From Phocaeicola paurosaccharolyticus JCM 15092 (GTDB lineage: Bacteria; Bacteroidota; Bacteroidia; Bacteroidales; Bacteroidaceae), in assembly GCF_000613805.1 (NCBI RefSeq), contig NZ_BAJR01000001.1, positions 62,001-126,000 of the forward strand: 64,000 bases of DNA, given 5' to 3'. Of the stretch, positions 38,726-47,846 are shown one piece after another. The position numbers were made by a program, and so were the translations under genes. Under the pieces are notes generated by a model. That model searched no databases. It was not told the DNA's origin and saw nothing but the letters and a program-made list of their open reading frames with translations. How positions within the stretch are numbered: the first letter of the stretch is position 1; each line of letters begins with the position of its first letter.

Positions 38726-41319
38726 TTATTTTATTTCGACATTGATACTCTTCATGTTGGCATCATCCGAACTGTTCCCAATTAATATCTGGAAGTTACC
38801 CTCTCTTGTAGACATCACATTGTTCTTCTCATCCCACCATTCAAACTGCTTAGGAGCCAATGTAAGCTCAACCTCAGTAGTAGCTCCTGCAGGAATGTTT
38901 ATTCTCTTGAATGCTCTAAGCTCTTTTATAGGTCCTTGAGCATCGTCTGTTCTCTTGAGATATAGTTGTACAACTTCATCTCCTGATAACTTACTGTTGT
39001 TTGTTACAGGTATAGTAACCTTAAGAGCCTCATTTCTGCTTATAGTGCCTGATGATAACTTAGGCTGACCATAAACGAATTCAGAATAGCTTAATCCATG
39101 GCCGAATGCAAATAGTGGTGAGCCTTTGAAGTATCGATAAGTACGGTTGTTCATGTTATAATCTTCAAAATCAGGTAGCTGCTGAGTATTTCTGTACATT
39201 GTTACAGGAAGGCGTCCTGCAGGATTGTAATCTCCGAAAAGAACCTCTGCCACAGCCTTGCCACCCTCTTGTCCAGGATACCATGCCTGAAGGATAGCCT
39301 GACAGTTTTCAGTCTCTTTCTCTATTGCTATAGGAGAGCCTGAGCAGCATACAAATATAACTTCTTTCCTGCATTTTGGAGGCTCTCAATCACTCTTCTT
39401 TGTATCATAGGAAGTTCTATATCAGTTCTGTCACCTCCACGGAATCCAGGAAGGTTAACGCCCATCTCCTCTCCTTCTAATGATGGAGAGATGCCTCCTA
39501 CAAATATTACGGTATCAATGCCCTTTAGTCTTTCAATAGTCTGTGGAATATCAACTTCACGTTTGAAGCCAAGGTCGAAATCTAGCTGTGCATCGCCTGA
39601 ACTATATTTGAAGTTTAGGACAATATTATATTTCTTGCCTTTTTCAACTGTAAGAACTTTAGAGAATTTTCTTCCTCCATGATCTTCTCTGTATTTACCA
39701 ATAATTCTTCCATTTACCTCAATTTCAAGATTTCCGCGAAGATATGTCTCGAATACAATATCTCCATTACTATCTGCTGTATATTGAGATTTGTATCGTG
39801 CTGAGAAATCAGTCAGATTTACACCAGGAGCAAATACAGTTGCTCCGGAAGTACAGAAACGGAAAGGAATAACTACATGAGCAGCTACATCAGGTTTACC
39901 TGATTGTGTTGTGTTATTCCAATATTCAGCGCTGAATCCGGTCTTTCCGTTTGATGAGCACATGTTGAATACACTTTGTATAATTCTGTCCTCTACCCAG
40001 CTGCAAACTTGGTCGTATACAATCTTTCTGCTATTGCCGGCAATGCTCTTTATTCCATCTAATATGGTAACTGTTGACCTAGGAGTTCCGTTATAGTTTC
40101 CCCATTGCATAACCGAGTCGTTAGCATTTGGGCCAATGACAGCAATAGTTCCACCCTCTTTTGATAGAGGAAGAATGTTGTTTTTATTCATAAGAAGAGT
40201 CATAGACTCCCTGGCAGCTTTCAGTGCTATAGAGTCATGTTCAGCAGAACATACTACTGAATAAGGTATCTTAGTCCATGGAACAAGAGCAGGGTCATCC
40301 ATCTCACCAAGTTCAAAGCGAGCTTCTAACAATCTCTTAACAGATCTGTCTATATCGCTCTCCTTAATCATTCCTTTTTTAACTCCTTCTGTAAGTGAAG
40401 CATAATTTGGTCCACATTCAAGGTCTGTTCCACTAAGCACAGCAGCAGAAGATGCTGATGGACGGTCTTTATGTGTTTCGTGAGCTCCTTTAGTGTAGAA
40501 ATCGGATATAGCCCAACAGTCGGATACAATAATTCCTTTATATCCCCACTCCTCTCTAAGGATATTTGTAAGCAGTCTGTTATTGCCACAGCAAGGTTCT
40601 CCTTCGAAGCGGTTGTATGCACACATCACCTCTTTTACATTGGCCTCTTGTACAAGAGCCTTGAATGCAGGAAGATATGTCTCATAAAGATCTCTTGGAG
40701 ATATATTTTCGGCATTGAATGAATGTCTATTCCATTCTGGGCCGGAATGAACAGCAAAGTGTTTAGCACAAGCATGCAATTTGTCATATTTGCTATTGCT
40801 TCCATTGCCTTGCAAAGCGTTTACAACATTTACGCCCATAACAGATGTAAGATATGGATCCTCTCCATAAGTCTCAATACCTCTACCCCATCTTGGGTCT
40901 CTGTATATGTTTACATTAGGAGTCCAGAAAGTTAGTCCTTGATATCTTTCGTACTCTCCTTTTGAAGCAAAATAGGTGTTCTTTGCTCTTGCTTCGTCAG
41001 ATGCTGCAGTGAAAACATCGTATATAGATTTATCATCGAATGTTGCTGCTAGACCTATTGGCTGAGGAAATACTGTAGCGAAGCCACTTCTTGCAACTCC
41101 ATGTAGAGCCTCGTTCCACCAGTTGTACTTCTTTATACCTAAATGTTCAATAGGCTTTGATGAATCCATCATCATTGACACTTTCTCTTCCAAAGTCATT
41201 CTCTTTAACAGGTCATCAGCTCTATCTGATGGAGAAAGGGTATTATCCTTGTACGATTGTGCAAAAATATTACTGGCCATAAAGAGGGCAAGTGATATTG
41301 ATATTAGTCTGTTCTTCAT
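38726..41319 (-). pseudogene. GH3 beta-glycosidase with PA14 insert, frameshifted
   Basis: A secreted family 3 glycoside hydrolase (signal peptide ending SNIFAQ), probably a beta-glucosidase or beta-xylosidase. The N-terminal barrel has EEKVSMMMD, NWWNEALHGVARSG, FWTPNVNIYRDPRWGRG, ACAKHFAVHSGPE and the nucleophile Asp in GIIVSDCWAI. A PA14-like domain (about residues 455-590) is inserted in the second alpha/beta domain, and an Fn3-like domain ends the protein. The frame breaks at about 39364: QNAGKK continues as LYLYAA-stop, while one added base gives VIFVCCSGSPIAIEKE and then joins the downstream fragment (AEVLFGDYNPAGRLPVT). Corrected length is 864 residues, complete. It is not obviously part of the galactan PUL. 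Confidence 0.87.
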
Positions 41320-41343
41320 AGAAATATAAATATGTTTTAATTA

Positions 41344-41351
41344 CAAAAATA
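41344..41351 (-). promoter_or_regulatory. -7 promoter element of the GH3 gene
   Basis: The minus strand reads TATTTTTG, matching TAnnTTTG, 24 bp before the ATG at 41319. Confidence 0.5.
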
Positions 41352-41472
41352 TTAATGTAATTGTAGTAAAACAAAAAACGACACTATTTTAAAGATATTT
41401 AGTAAAGGGGTTCTTTACATAAGTTTTTCATTTTCACTCTTTTGATAGATGCATTATTACAATTGAGTAATA

Positions 41473-41505
41473 TAAAAAATGAGTCCGGAATAAATCCGGA
41501 CTCAT
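41473..41505 (-). terminator. Intrinsic terminator of the CoA-transferase gene
   Basis: A perfect 11-bp stem (41479-41489 with 41495-41505), loop of 5, followed on the minus strand by a run of six T. It lies downstream of the gene ending at 41585. Confidence 0.88.
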
Positions 41506-41584
41506 GAAGTATGAAGATAATTGTTATACAACTTTTGAGTATAGCTCCATTAGAAGTTAAAAAATAGTTTGAGTTGGTATACTA

Positions 41585-43078
41585 TTATTTATAATCTTCC
41601 CAATTTGTTAAGCGCATATCTCCTTTCTTAAGGAATGTGTCGTGCATTGCAAGAGAAGCCGACATAGTATGAGGAGTCTGTCCTTTTGATGCGAATTTAA
41701 CATAATCCCAAAGAAGATTCTTGTAATCCGGGTGTGCACAGTTCTCTATAATTGCTCTTGATCTCTCAATAGGGCTCTTTCCACGTAAATCGGCAACACC
41801 CTGTTCGGTAATTACTATATTTACTGAGTGCTCGCTATGATCAAGGTGAGACACCATAGGTACTATAGAGCTTATCATACCATCTTTTGCAACTGATGGG
41901 CAAGTAAATATAGAGATATATGCATTTCTAGTAAAATCTCCTGAACCTCCAATTCCATTCATCATCTTTGAACCACAAATCTGAGTAGAGTTTATATTTC
42001 CATAGATATCTGCCTCTATAGCAGTATTTATAGATATGATACCAAGACGACGAATAATTTCAGGATTATTTGAGATTTCTGATTGACGAAGAACAAGTTT
42101 GTCATGGAAGAAGTCCATGTCATTGTATATTCCTTGTAGGCAATTATTTGTTACGGTAAGAGAACATGTACTTCCGAATTTAATTCTTCCCTGACGGATA
42201 AGGTCAATTACAGAATCCTGAATAACTTCAGTGTACATCTCAAATGCAGGAATAGTATGGTTACGTCCCAGTGCTCCAAGAACAGCATTTGCAATGTTCC
42301 CTACTCCACTCTGAAGAGGAAGGAATGTTGAAGGGATAATTCCTCTCTTCATGTCTGCAGCGAGGAAGTCGGCAACATTCTGACCGATCATATCAGTAAT
42401 AGGATCCGGTTTTGTAAATGAACGTGCTTCATCAGGCTTATTTACCTCTACAACACCAATAATCTTCTTTGGATCTACCTGTACATAAGGTAATCCTATT
42501 CTATCACTTGGCTTATATATAGGAATCTCTCTTCTGTAAGGAGGATCTAAAGGCTCATAGACATCATGAAGCCCCATCATATTCTTGCTATGAGCTGAAT
42601 TTAATTCAATGATTACCTTGTCGGCCAATTTTGCAATTGTTGGAGCAATACCTCCGGCTGCTGTAAGGTAAACTTTACCATCAGGCGTAATTTCGCATGC
42701 TTCAAGTATGGCAACGTCTACTTTACCCATGAAACCGTATCTTAGCTCTTGCGCCATTTGAGAGAGATGTATATCATTGTATGCAATCTCACCATTGTTA
42801 ACTGCTTTTCGGAAATCGCTATTTGTAGTGTATGGAGCTCTGTATCTTATTGCTTTTGTTCTAGATAAGATACCATCGGTAGCATCACCAGTAGATGCAC
42901 CTGTAAAAATTCCGACTTGAAAAGGATTACCTTTTGAATGTTCTTCTTCTGCAATCTTGGCTATCTCAGGAGTCACAGCTTTTGGTGTTCCAGCGGGAGT
43001 AAAGCCGCTAAGACCAATATTAAAGCCGTGTTTTACATAACTTGCAGCTTCTGCTGCACTAATAACTTTAAATACCAT
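41585..43078 (-). CDS. Succinyl-CoA:acetate CoA-transferase / acetyl-CoA hydrolase family
   Basis: A 497-residue cytosolic class I CoA-transferase of the acetyl-CoA hydrolase/transferase family. It moves CoA between acyl groups, most likely acetate and succinate or propionate, as fits the succinate-propionate fermentation of Bacteroidales. The N-terminal half has GFNIGLSGFTPAGTPKAV and the C-terminal half the signature NTAIEADIYGNINSTQICG, where the Glu forms the covalent CoA thioester, followed by GIGGSGDFTRNA and VNIVITEQGVADLRG. Length is typical. It is a single-gene unit ended by a strong terminator. Exact acyl preference cannot be read from sequence. Confidence 0.92.
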   Translation of the reverse strand: MVFKVISAAEAASYVKHGFNIGLSGFTPAGTPKAVTPEIAKIAEEEHSKGNPFQVGIFTGASTGDATDGILSRTKAIRYRAPYTTNSDFRKAVNNGEIAYNDIHLSQMAQELRYGFMGKVDVAILEACEITPDGKVYLTAAGGIAPTIAKLADKVIIELNSAHSKNMMGLHDVYEPLDPPYRREIPIYKPSDRIGLPYVQVDPKKIIGVVEVNKPDEARSFTKPDPITDMIGQNVADFLAADMKRGIIPSTFLPLQSGVGNIANAVLGALGRNHTIPAFEMYTEVIQDSVIDLIRQGRIKFGSTCSLTVTNNCLQGIYNDMDFFHDKLVLRQSEISNNPEIIRRLGIISINTAIEADIYGNINSTQICGSKMMNGIGGSGDFTRNAYISIFTCPSVAKDGMISSIVPMVSHLDHSEHSVNIVITEQGVADLRGKSPIERSRAIIENCAHPDYKNLLWDYVKFASKGQTPHTMSASLAMHDTFLKKGDMRLTNWEDYK

Positions 43079-43168
43079 GATATTGATGCTGTTTTGAAAT
43101 AGGGAATAACTTAATATTTGCGATTAAATATTTCAGAATAGATAAAAGCTCTTTTCGCTTCGCTTAGA

Positions 43169-43453
43169 CTATTTAATGAAATAACTTTTTTTTGTCGTTG
43201 TTTTTTCACTCACTTTTGTATCTATCTTTGGAGTGGTAGTAGTAAAAGACTTTTCTTTTGCTTGATGGATATCAATATACGCTTTTTGATTTTTTAACGT
43301 AGTGTTTGTTGCAGTATCTTGTGTATCATAAGATATGACACTTCTATATTTCTTTTGTTCTGGTCTCTCAGCCTTCGTTGGAGATTTAAATGATTTATTT
43401 ACATACTGGAGGATTATAAGAGTTACTATCCCTATAATAAATATAAGTTCCAT
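43169..43453 (-). CDS. Small single-pass membrane protein of unknown function
   Basis: A 94-residue protein I do not recognise. An N-terminal membrane helix (LIFIIGIVTLIILQYV) is followed by a hydrophilic, Lys- and Thr-rich tail with no cysteine (TTTTPKIDTKVSEKTTTKK), so it is probably anchored with a flexible tail. The gene is supported by a perfect -7 box 32 bp upstream of the ATG. It is unrelated in frame to the CoA-transferase gene that follows 90 bases downstream on the same strand. Confidence 0.6.
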   Translation of the reverse strand: MELIFIIGIVTLIILQYVNKSFKSPTKAERPEQKKYRSVISYDTQDTATNTTLKNQKAYIDIHQAKEKSFTTTTPKIDTKVSEKTTTKKSYFIK

Positions 43454-43484
43454 ATATATATTCTTAATTTTTTAAATTGATATC

Positions 43485-43492
43485 CAAAGATA
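43485..43492 (-). promoter_or_regulatory. -7 promoter element of the small membrane protein gene
   Basis: The minus strand reads TATCTTTG, a perfect TAnnTTTG box, 32 bp before the ATG at 43453. Confidence 0.55.
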
Positions 43493-43684
43493 GAGAATTA
43501 TTATAAAAAAAGGTATGAGGTTGAAATTATTTTATTGATTTATAAATAATATTGTTTTAATTATCTTTTATTTTTAATAAATATATAATTTCTTGACAGG
43601 CTTTCTTTGATTACTACTGTCAGTAAAAAGAGATTATTTTTATCATTTTGATTGAGATTCAATCCAAAAAATAACAAAAGAAAA

Positions 43685-43721
43685 AGGAAGAGAACTTCAC
43701 AGTTGTCTTCCTCTATTTTTT
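43685..43721 (+). terminator. Terminator-like hairpin without an annotated upstream gene
   Basis: AGGAAGAGAAC pairs with GTTGTCTTCCT with one mismatch around a TTCACA loop, followed by CTATTTTTTAACC. It has all parts of an intrinsic terminator, but no plus-strand gene precedes it. It may end a small RNA or act as an attenuator for the mini-ORF starting at 43738. Confidence 0.6.
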
Positions 43722-43737
43722 AACCTAAACCTTAACT

Positions 43738-43782
43738 ATGAAAAAATCTAATGTTTTTCGGAGGCAAATATATGTTTTATAA
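43738..43782 (+). other. Possible 14-codon leader peptide
   Basis: ATG followed by AAAAAA begins a 14-codon ORF (MKKSNVFRRQIYVL) 17 bases after the T-run of the hairpin at 43685. No Shine-Dalgarno is apparent. It is offered only because of the hairpin, T-run and MKK-start arrangement; there is no evidence of translation. Confidence 0.2.
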
Positions 43783-43984
43783 ATTATCAAAAGAAATCTC
43801 AATGACAATAATTACTGGTATTATGATATTTTAACACAAATACTCCTTTTTTTCTATTGAATATGTAAGAATATGTATAAAAATCAATGAATCTAATTAA
43901 TAATATGATATTTATCACTTGAAATATTGGAACAAATTTTTTCATAAAATTGGAAAGCTGATGCAAAATAGAATTGCTTTACAT

Positions 43985-43992
43985 TATCTTTG
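43985..43992 (+). promoter_or_regulatory. -7 element that sets the start of miaB
   Basis: TATCTTTG matches TAnnTTTG perfectly. Transcription would start near 44000, so in-frame ATGs at 43919 and 43961 lie upstream of the mRNA and the start must be 44018. Confidence 0.6.
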
Positions 43993-44017
43993 CACAAATT
44001 TTAATATTGATAAATAT

Positions 44018-45379
44018 ATGACAGGAGTAGACTTAAAATCTGCAACTGAACAAGAAAACAAAAAATTGTTCATTGAAACTTATGGATGCCAGATGAATGT
44101 GGCTGACAGTGAAGTAATTGCTTCAATTATGCAAATGGCAGGTTACACAATGTGTGATTCTATTGAAGATGCTGATGCTGTGTTTATGAATACTTGTTCT
44201 ATACGCGACAATGCGGAGCAGAAGATTCTTAACAGACTTGAGTTCTTTTATTCACTTAAGAAGAATAAAAAGAGAGATCTTATAGTTGGTGTTCTCGGGT
44301 GTATGGCCGAGAGAGTGAAAGATGATCTTATTGAAAATCATCATGTGGACCTTGTTGTAGGTCCGGATGCATATCTTACTCTTCCTGAACTGGTAGCAGC
44401 TGTAGAGGCTGGTGAGAATGCTATCAATGTTGAGTTGTCAACAACAGAAACATACAAGGATGTTATACCATCAAGGATATGTGGAAACCATATATCAGGT
44501 TTTGTATCAATAATGAGAGGTTGTAATAACTTCTGTCATTATTGTATTGTGCCATATACTCGTGGCCGCGAAAGAAGCCGTGATGTGAGAAGTATTCTTG
44601 GAGAGGTTAGTGATTTAGTTGCTAAGGGATATAAGGAAATTACTCTACTTGGGCAGAATGTAAATTCATATCGTTTTGAAAATGAGGGTGAGGTTATTAC
44701 TTTCCCGATGTTGCTTAAAATTGTTGCTCAGGCAGCTCCAAAGACAAGAATACGCTTTACAACTTCACATCCAAAGGATATGAGTGATGAAACTCTAAAT
44801 GTGATTGCAGAGATGCCTAATGTATGTAAGCATATTCATCTTCCGGTTCAGAGCGGTAGTTCGAGAATTCTTAAGCTTATGAATAGAAAATATACACGCG
44901 AGTGGTATTTGGAGAGGGTAGAGGCTATTCGTAAAATAATTCCGGGTTGTGGTTTAAGTACAGATATCTTTTCCGGATATCATTCTGAAACAGAAGAAGA
45001 TCATCAAGAGTCTCTATCACTTATGGAAATCTGTGGATACGATTCGGCTTTCATGTTTAAATACTCTGAACGTCCTGGTACTTATGCATCAAAGAATCTT
45101 CCTGATGATGTCCCTGAGGATATTAAAATAAGAAGACTAAATGAGATTATAGAGCTACAGAACAGACTCTCGGCTGAAAGTAATAAAAAAGATATCGGCA
45201 AGACTTTCGAAGTCTTGGTTGAAGGAGTATCTAAAAGATCAAAAGATCAGCTCTTTGGAAGGACTCAGCAGAATAAAGTAGTGGTATTCGATAGAGGAAA
45301 TCACAGGATAGGTGATTTCGTAAATGTACGAGTCACAGAGTCAAGTTCTGCAACGCTAAAGGGAGAAGCTATTAATTAA
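44018..45379 (+). CDS. miaB: tRNA-2-methylthio-N6-dimethylallyladenosine synthase
   Basis: A 453-residue radical SAM methylthiotransferase that adds the 2-methylthio group to i6A at position 37 of tRNAs reading UNN codons. The N-terminal MTTase domain starts at FIETYGCQMNVADSE with its three cluster cysteines (the others in NTCSIRDNAEQK and LGCMAER). The radical SAM motif is CNNFCHYC (CX3CX2C). The C-terminal TRAM domain binds tRNA (VLVEGVSKRSKDQLFGRT). ATG 44018 is chosen because the promoter -7 box lies at 43985 and the family begins close to this point; the frame is open for another 33 codons upstream. A terminator follows. Confidence 0.95.
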   Translation: MTGVDLKSATEQENKKLFIETYGCQMNVADSEVIASIMQMAGYTMCDSIEDADAVFMNTCSIRDNAEQKILNRLEFFYSLKKNKKRDLIVGVLGCMAERVKDDLIENHHVDLVVGPDAYLTLPELVAAVEAGENAINVELSTTETYKDVIPSRICGNHISGFVSIMRGCNNFCHYCIVPYTRGRERSRDVRSILGEVSDLVAKGYKEITLLGQNVNSYRFENEGEVITFPMLLKIVAQAAPKTRIRFTTSHPKDMSDETLNVIAEMPNVCKHIHLPVQSGSSRILKLMNRKYTREWYLERVEAIRKIIPGCGLSTDIFSGYHSETEEDHQESLSLMEICGYDSAFMFKYSERPGTYASKNLPDDVPEDIKIRRLNEIIELQNRLSAESNKKDIGKTFEVLVEGVSKRSKDQLFGRTQQNKVVVFDRGNHRIGDFVNVRVTESSSATLKGEAIN

Positions 45380-45428
45380 TTTAACAATCCTATTCGATAA
45401 TAAATTTGAATAGGTTCAAATAATATAA

Positions 45429-45472
45429 GGTCATACCAATACTATTAAAAGTTAATTGGTATGATCTTTTTT
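45429..45472. terminator. Bidirectional terminator between miaB and the pspC-like gene
   Basis: A 12-bp stem (45429-45440 with 45455-45466, one G-U or G-C variant pair) with a 14-base loop is followed by TTTTTT on the plus strand. The T-tract touches the stop codon of the convergent pspC-like gene. Confidence 0.75.
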
Positions 45473-45660
45473 ATCTCTTATGTGGAATAACAGCCCAAAG
45501 AATAAGATAGATTATTACTCCTGAAAATATAGTGAATATAGTTAATAGTGCGTATATAACCCTTATAACAGTAGGATCGCAATTTAAATATTCAGCAATT
45601 CCGCCGCATACACCTGCAATTTTTTTTATCTTCTGAAAGATACAATTTTTTATTTTCCAT
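45471..45660 (-). pseudogene. PspC-domain small membrane protein, broken at an A8 tract
   Basis: A short gene that encodes a 62-residue PspC-domain protein if one base is removed. It starts MENKKLYLSEDKK. With seven A in the tract the next residues are IAGVCGGIAEYLNCDP, the PspC signature, followed by a membrane helix (IIYLILWAVIP) and the basic end HKR. The sequence has eight A (plus-strand T8 at 45620-45627), so the frame instead reads NCRCMRRNC-stop. PspC-domain proteins are inner-membrane proteins linked to envelope stress. The homopolymer makes either a sequencing error or strand-slippage variation plausible. Confidence 0.75.
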
Positions 45661-45794
45661 AATTAAATTATATAATATTTACACAAATATATCGTTTTAC
45701 AATAAAATGTTAATTCTTTTACTCTTAAAAGTACTTAAAAGAAGGCGGTTATAATTTAATTTATTTGTTAATTTGCAGGAAATTAGGGAAAATA

Positions 45795-46691
45795 GTGGAT
45801 ACTCTTAATATAAATATTTGTCCTATATGCGGCAATAACCATTTCTTACATGAATTAAATTGTGTAGATCATTATGCTACGGGCGAAAAGTTTGAGTTAC
45901 TCAAATGTTCAGAATGTGGATTTGTCTTTACCCAGGATGCTCCTGATGAGAGTAAGATAGGTAGGTATTATGAAACTCCTGATTACATATCTCATAGTGA
46001 CACTACTAAAGGATTGATGAACCGTGTATATCATTGGGTAAGAGAATATATGTTGCGTCGCAAATCCTCTCTTGTTGTAAATGAATCGAAGAAAGCCAAT
46101 GGCTTGATTCTGGATATTGGTACCGGAACAGGTTATTTCAGTAACAAGATGAAGAGTATTGGATGGGATGTCAAAGCAATAGAGAAGAATCCTCAAGCCA
46201 GAGACTTTGCCAAACAGCATTTCAATTTGGATGTTGATGATGAGAACTCTTTGGGCTATTATGAGAGTGGGTCCTTTGATGTTATCACGCTTTGGCATGT
46301 AATGGAACACTTGCAAAACCTTAATGTGACATGGGAGACGTTGGGCAGGCTCTTGAAAGATGATGGAGTCTTGGTAGTTGCTGTCCCAAATCCAACTTCC
46401 TATGATGCCAACTATTATAAAGAGTGGTGGGCAGCATATGATGTACCACGTCATTTATGGCATTTCTCTCCTGATGTTATGAAAAAGTTGGGAGAGAAGC
46501 ATGGTTTTACTCTTAAGAAGAGCTATTCTATGCCTTTTGATGCCTTTTATGTATCAATGTTGACAGAGAAATATAAGAAAAATCCACTCTCCTTTTTGAA
46601 AGGTCTTTGGGTTGGTTTTTGTGCGTTGATTTCAACATTTGGCTGCAAAGAGAAGAGCAGTTCAATGATTTATATATTTATAAAGAGTTAA
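45795..46691 (+). CDS. Class I SAM-dependent methyltransferase with N-terminal zinc-ribbon-like motif
   Basis: A 298-residue protein. The N-terminal CPICGN and CSECGF pairs form a zinc-ribbon-like unit, as in the Methyltransf_23-type proteins that often modify sugars or lipids. The SAM-binding motif LILDIGTGTGYFSNKM is at about residues 100-115, motif II is AIEKNPQARDFA and the post-motif region has ITLWHVMEHLQN. The substrate is unknown. I start it at GTG 45795. The longer frame opens at TTG 45765 but overlaps a promoter-like TTAATTTG just upstream. ftsX begins 2 bases after the stop, so the two are probably cotranscribed. Confidence 0.8.
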   Translation: MDTLNINICPICGNNHFLHELNCVDHYATGEKFELLKCSECGFVFTQDAPDESKIGRYYETPDYISHSDTTKGLMNRVYHWVREYMLRRKSSLVVNESKKANGLILDIGTGTGYFSNKMKSIGWDVKAIEKNPQARDFAKQHFNLDVDDENSLGYYESGSFDVITLWHVMEHLQNLNVTWETLGRLLKDDGVLVVAVPNPTSYDANYYKEWWAAYDVPRHLWHFSPDVMKKLGEKHGFTLKKSYSMPFDAFYVSMLTEKYKKNPLSFLKGLWVGFCALISTFGCKEKSSSMIYIFIKS

Positions 46692-46693
46692 TT

Positions 46694-47563
46694 ATGAAGC
46701 GGAAATCGGTTTCTTTTTTTGATATGCAATTTATTATATCAAGCATAAGTACAATGTTGGTACTTCTGTTGCTTGGAATTGTTCTCTTTTTTGTTTTATC
46801 AGCAAACTCATTGTCAACATATGTACGTGAAAATATAAGTTTCTCTGTGCTGCTGAGTGATGAAATGAGCAGATCGCAGGCATTAGATTTTCAAAAAGAG
46901 CTAAATAAAAACTCTTTTGTAAAAGAGACAAAATATATTTCAAAAGAAGATGCACTTAAAGAGCAGACAAAGGCGATGGGAACAGATCCTGCTGAGTTTC
47001 TGGGATACAACCCTTTTACCTCATCTATAGAGATTAACCTCAATGCAGATTATGCCAACTCCGATAGTTTGAAATGGATTGAAAAGTCAATCAAGATGAA
47101 TAAGAAAGTTCTTGAGATAGATTATCCTGATGATCTTTTGGAACTCGTTAATGATAATATAAGGAAGATAAGCCTTGTGCTGCTTGGTTTGGCTGGATTA
47201 CTTACATTAATATCTTTTGCTCTTATAAACAATACAATACGTCTGACTGTATATTCTAAAAGGTTTATAATTAATACAATGAAACTGGTGGGAGCGAAGT
47301 GGAGTTTCATTAGAAAGCCTATCTTATTAAAGCATGTATGGATTGGCATAACGGCAGCTATATTGGCTGATGCCATATTGTGCGGAATGGTATACTTCCT
47401 TATAGGATATGAGCCTGATATTGTTGAGATAATTACTACTCTGAACGTTGTCATTGTTATGGCATCTGTTTTTGTGTTCGGAGTACTTATAACTTCTGTA
47501 TGTGCTTATTTCTCTATAAATAAGTATCTTAAGATGAGCGCAAACAACCTTTATTACATCTAA
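46694..47563 (+). CDS. ftsX: Cell division protein FtsX
   Basis: A 289-residue inner-membrane subunit of the FtsEX ABC complex, which couples septum formation to peptidoglycan hydrolase activation. There is an N-terminal helix (MLVLLLLGIVLFFVL), a periplasmic domain of about 120 residues (with YISKEDALKEQ) and three more membrane helices in the FtsX/permease domain (LVLLGLAGLLTLISFALINNT onward). The ATG at 46694 follows directly after the methyltransferase stop. The frame is open 29 codons further upstream, but that would be inside the previous gene. ftsE is not in the window. It heads the conserved block ftsX-DUF3098-uppP-truB-queA-folK. Confidence 0.92.
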   Translation: MKRKSVSFFDMQFIISSISTMLVLLLLGIVLFFVLSANSLSTYVRENISFSVLLSDEMSRSQALDFQKELNKNSFVKETKYISKEDALKEQTKAMGTDPAEFLGYNPFTSSIEINLNADYANSDSLKWIEKSIKMNKKVLEIDYPDDLLELVNDNIRKISLVLLGLAGLLTLISFALINNTIRLTVYSKRFIINTMKLVGAKWSFIRKPILLKHVWIGITAAILADAILCGMVYFLIGYEPDIVEIITTLNVVIVMASVFVFGVLITSVCAYFSINKYLKMSANNLYYI

Positions 47564-47584
47564 GCAAATAATTATTTAATAAAT

Positions 47585-47839
47585 ATGGATAGAAATAAAT
47601 TGGCATTTGACAGAATAAATTATATTCTGATTGCTATAGGAATGGTTATCATAATAGTCGGCTTCTTTCTGATGTCCGGACCCTCTTCTACAGAGACACA
47701 TTTTGAGCCTGATATATTCAGTGCCCGTCGTATAAAAGTAGCACCTGCTGTCTGCTTTTTCGGATTCATATTTATGATATATGGTATACTTCATAAAGCA
47801 AAGAAAAGACATGAAATAGAAGATAATCAGGATAAATAA
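47585..47839 (+). CDS. DUF3098 family membrane protein
   Basis: An 84-residue protein with two membrane helices (NYILIAIGMVIIIVGFFLM, then AVCFFGFIFMIYGILH) separated by a short loop containing the family motif FEPDIFSARRIKVAP, and a charged C-terminal tail. DUF3098 proteins are restricted to Bacteroidota and lie between ftsX and uppP in many genomes, so a role in envelope biogenesis or division is plausible but unproven. It sits 21 bases after ftsX and 7 before uppP. Confidence 0.88.
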   Translation: MDRNKLAFDRINYILIAIGMVIIIVGFFLMSGPSSTETHFEPDIFSARRIKVAPAVCFFGFIFMIYGILHKAKKRHEIEDNQDK

Positions 47840-47846
47840 GTAATAT

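Larger units (their letters stand above)
43493..44017. other. Intergenic region before miaB with hairpin and mini-ORF
   Basis: About 525 AT-rich bases with no ordinary gene. It holds a small dyad at about 43595-43632 (TGACAG/CTGTCA), a terminator-like hairpin at 43685-43721, a 14-codon ORF starting at ATG 43738 right after it and the miaB -7 box at 43985. The stretch upstream of the hairpin could be a small RNA, but no -7 box of the TAnnTTTG type was found for it. Confidence 0.45.

Noticed and set aside
45909-46454. 181-codon minus-strand open frame across the methyltransferase gene
   Set aside because: The plus-strand frame has clear SAM-binding motifs; the reverse frame has no recognisable domain or start context.
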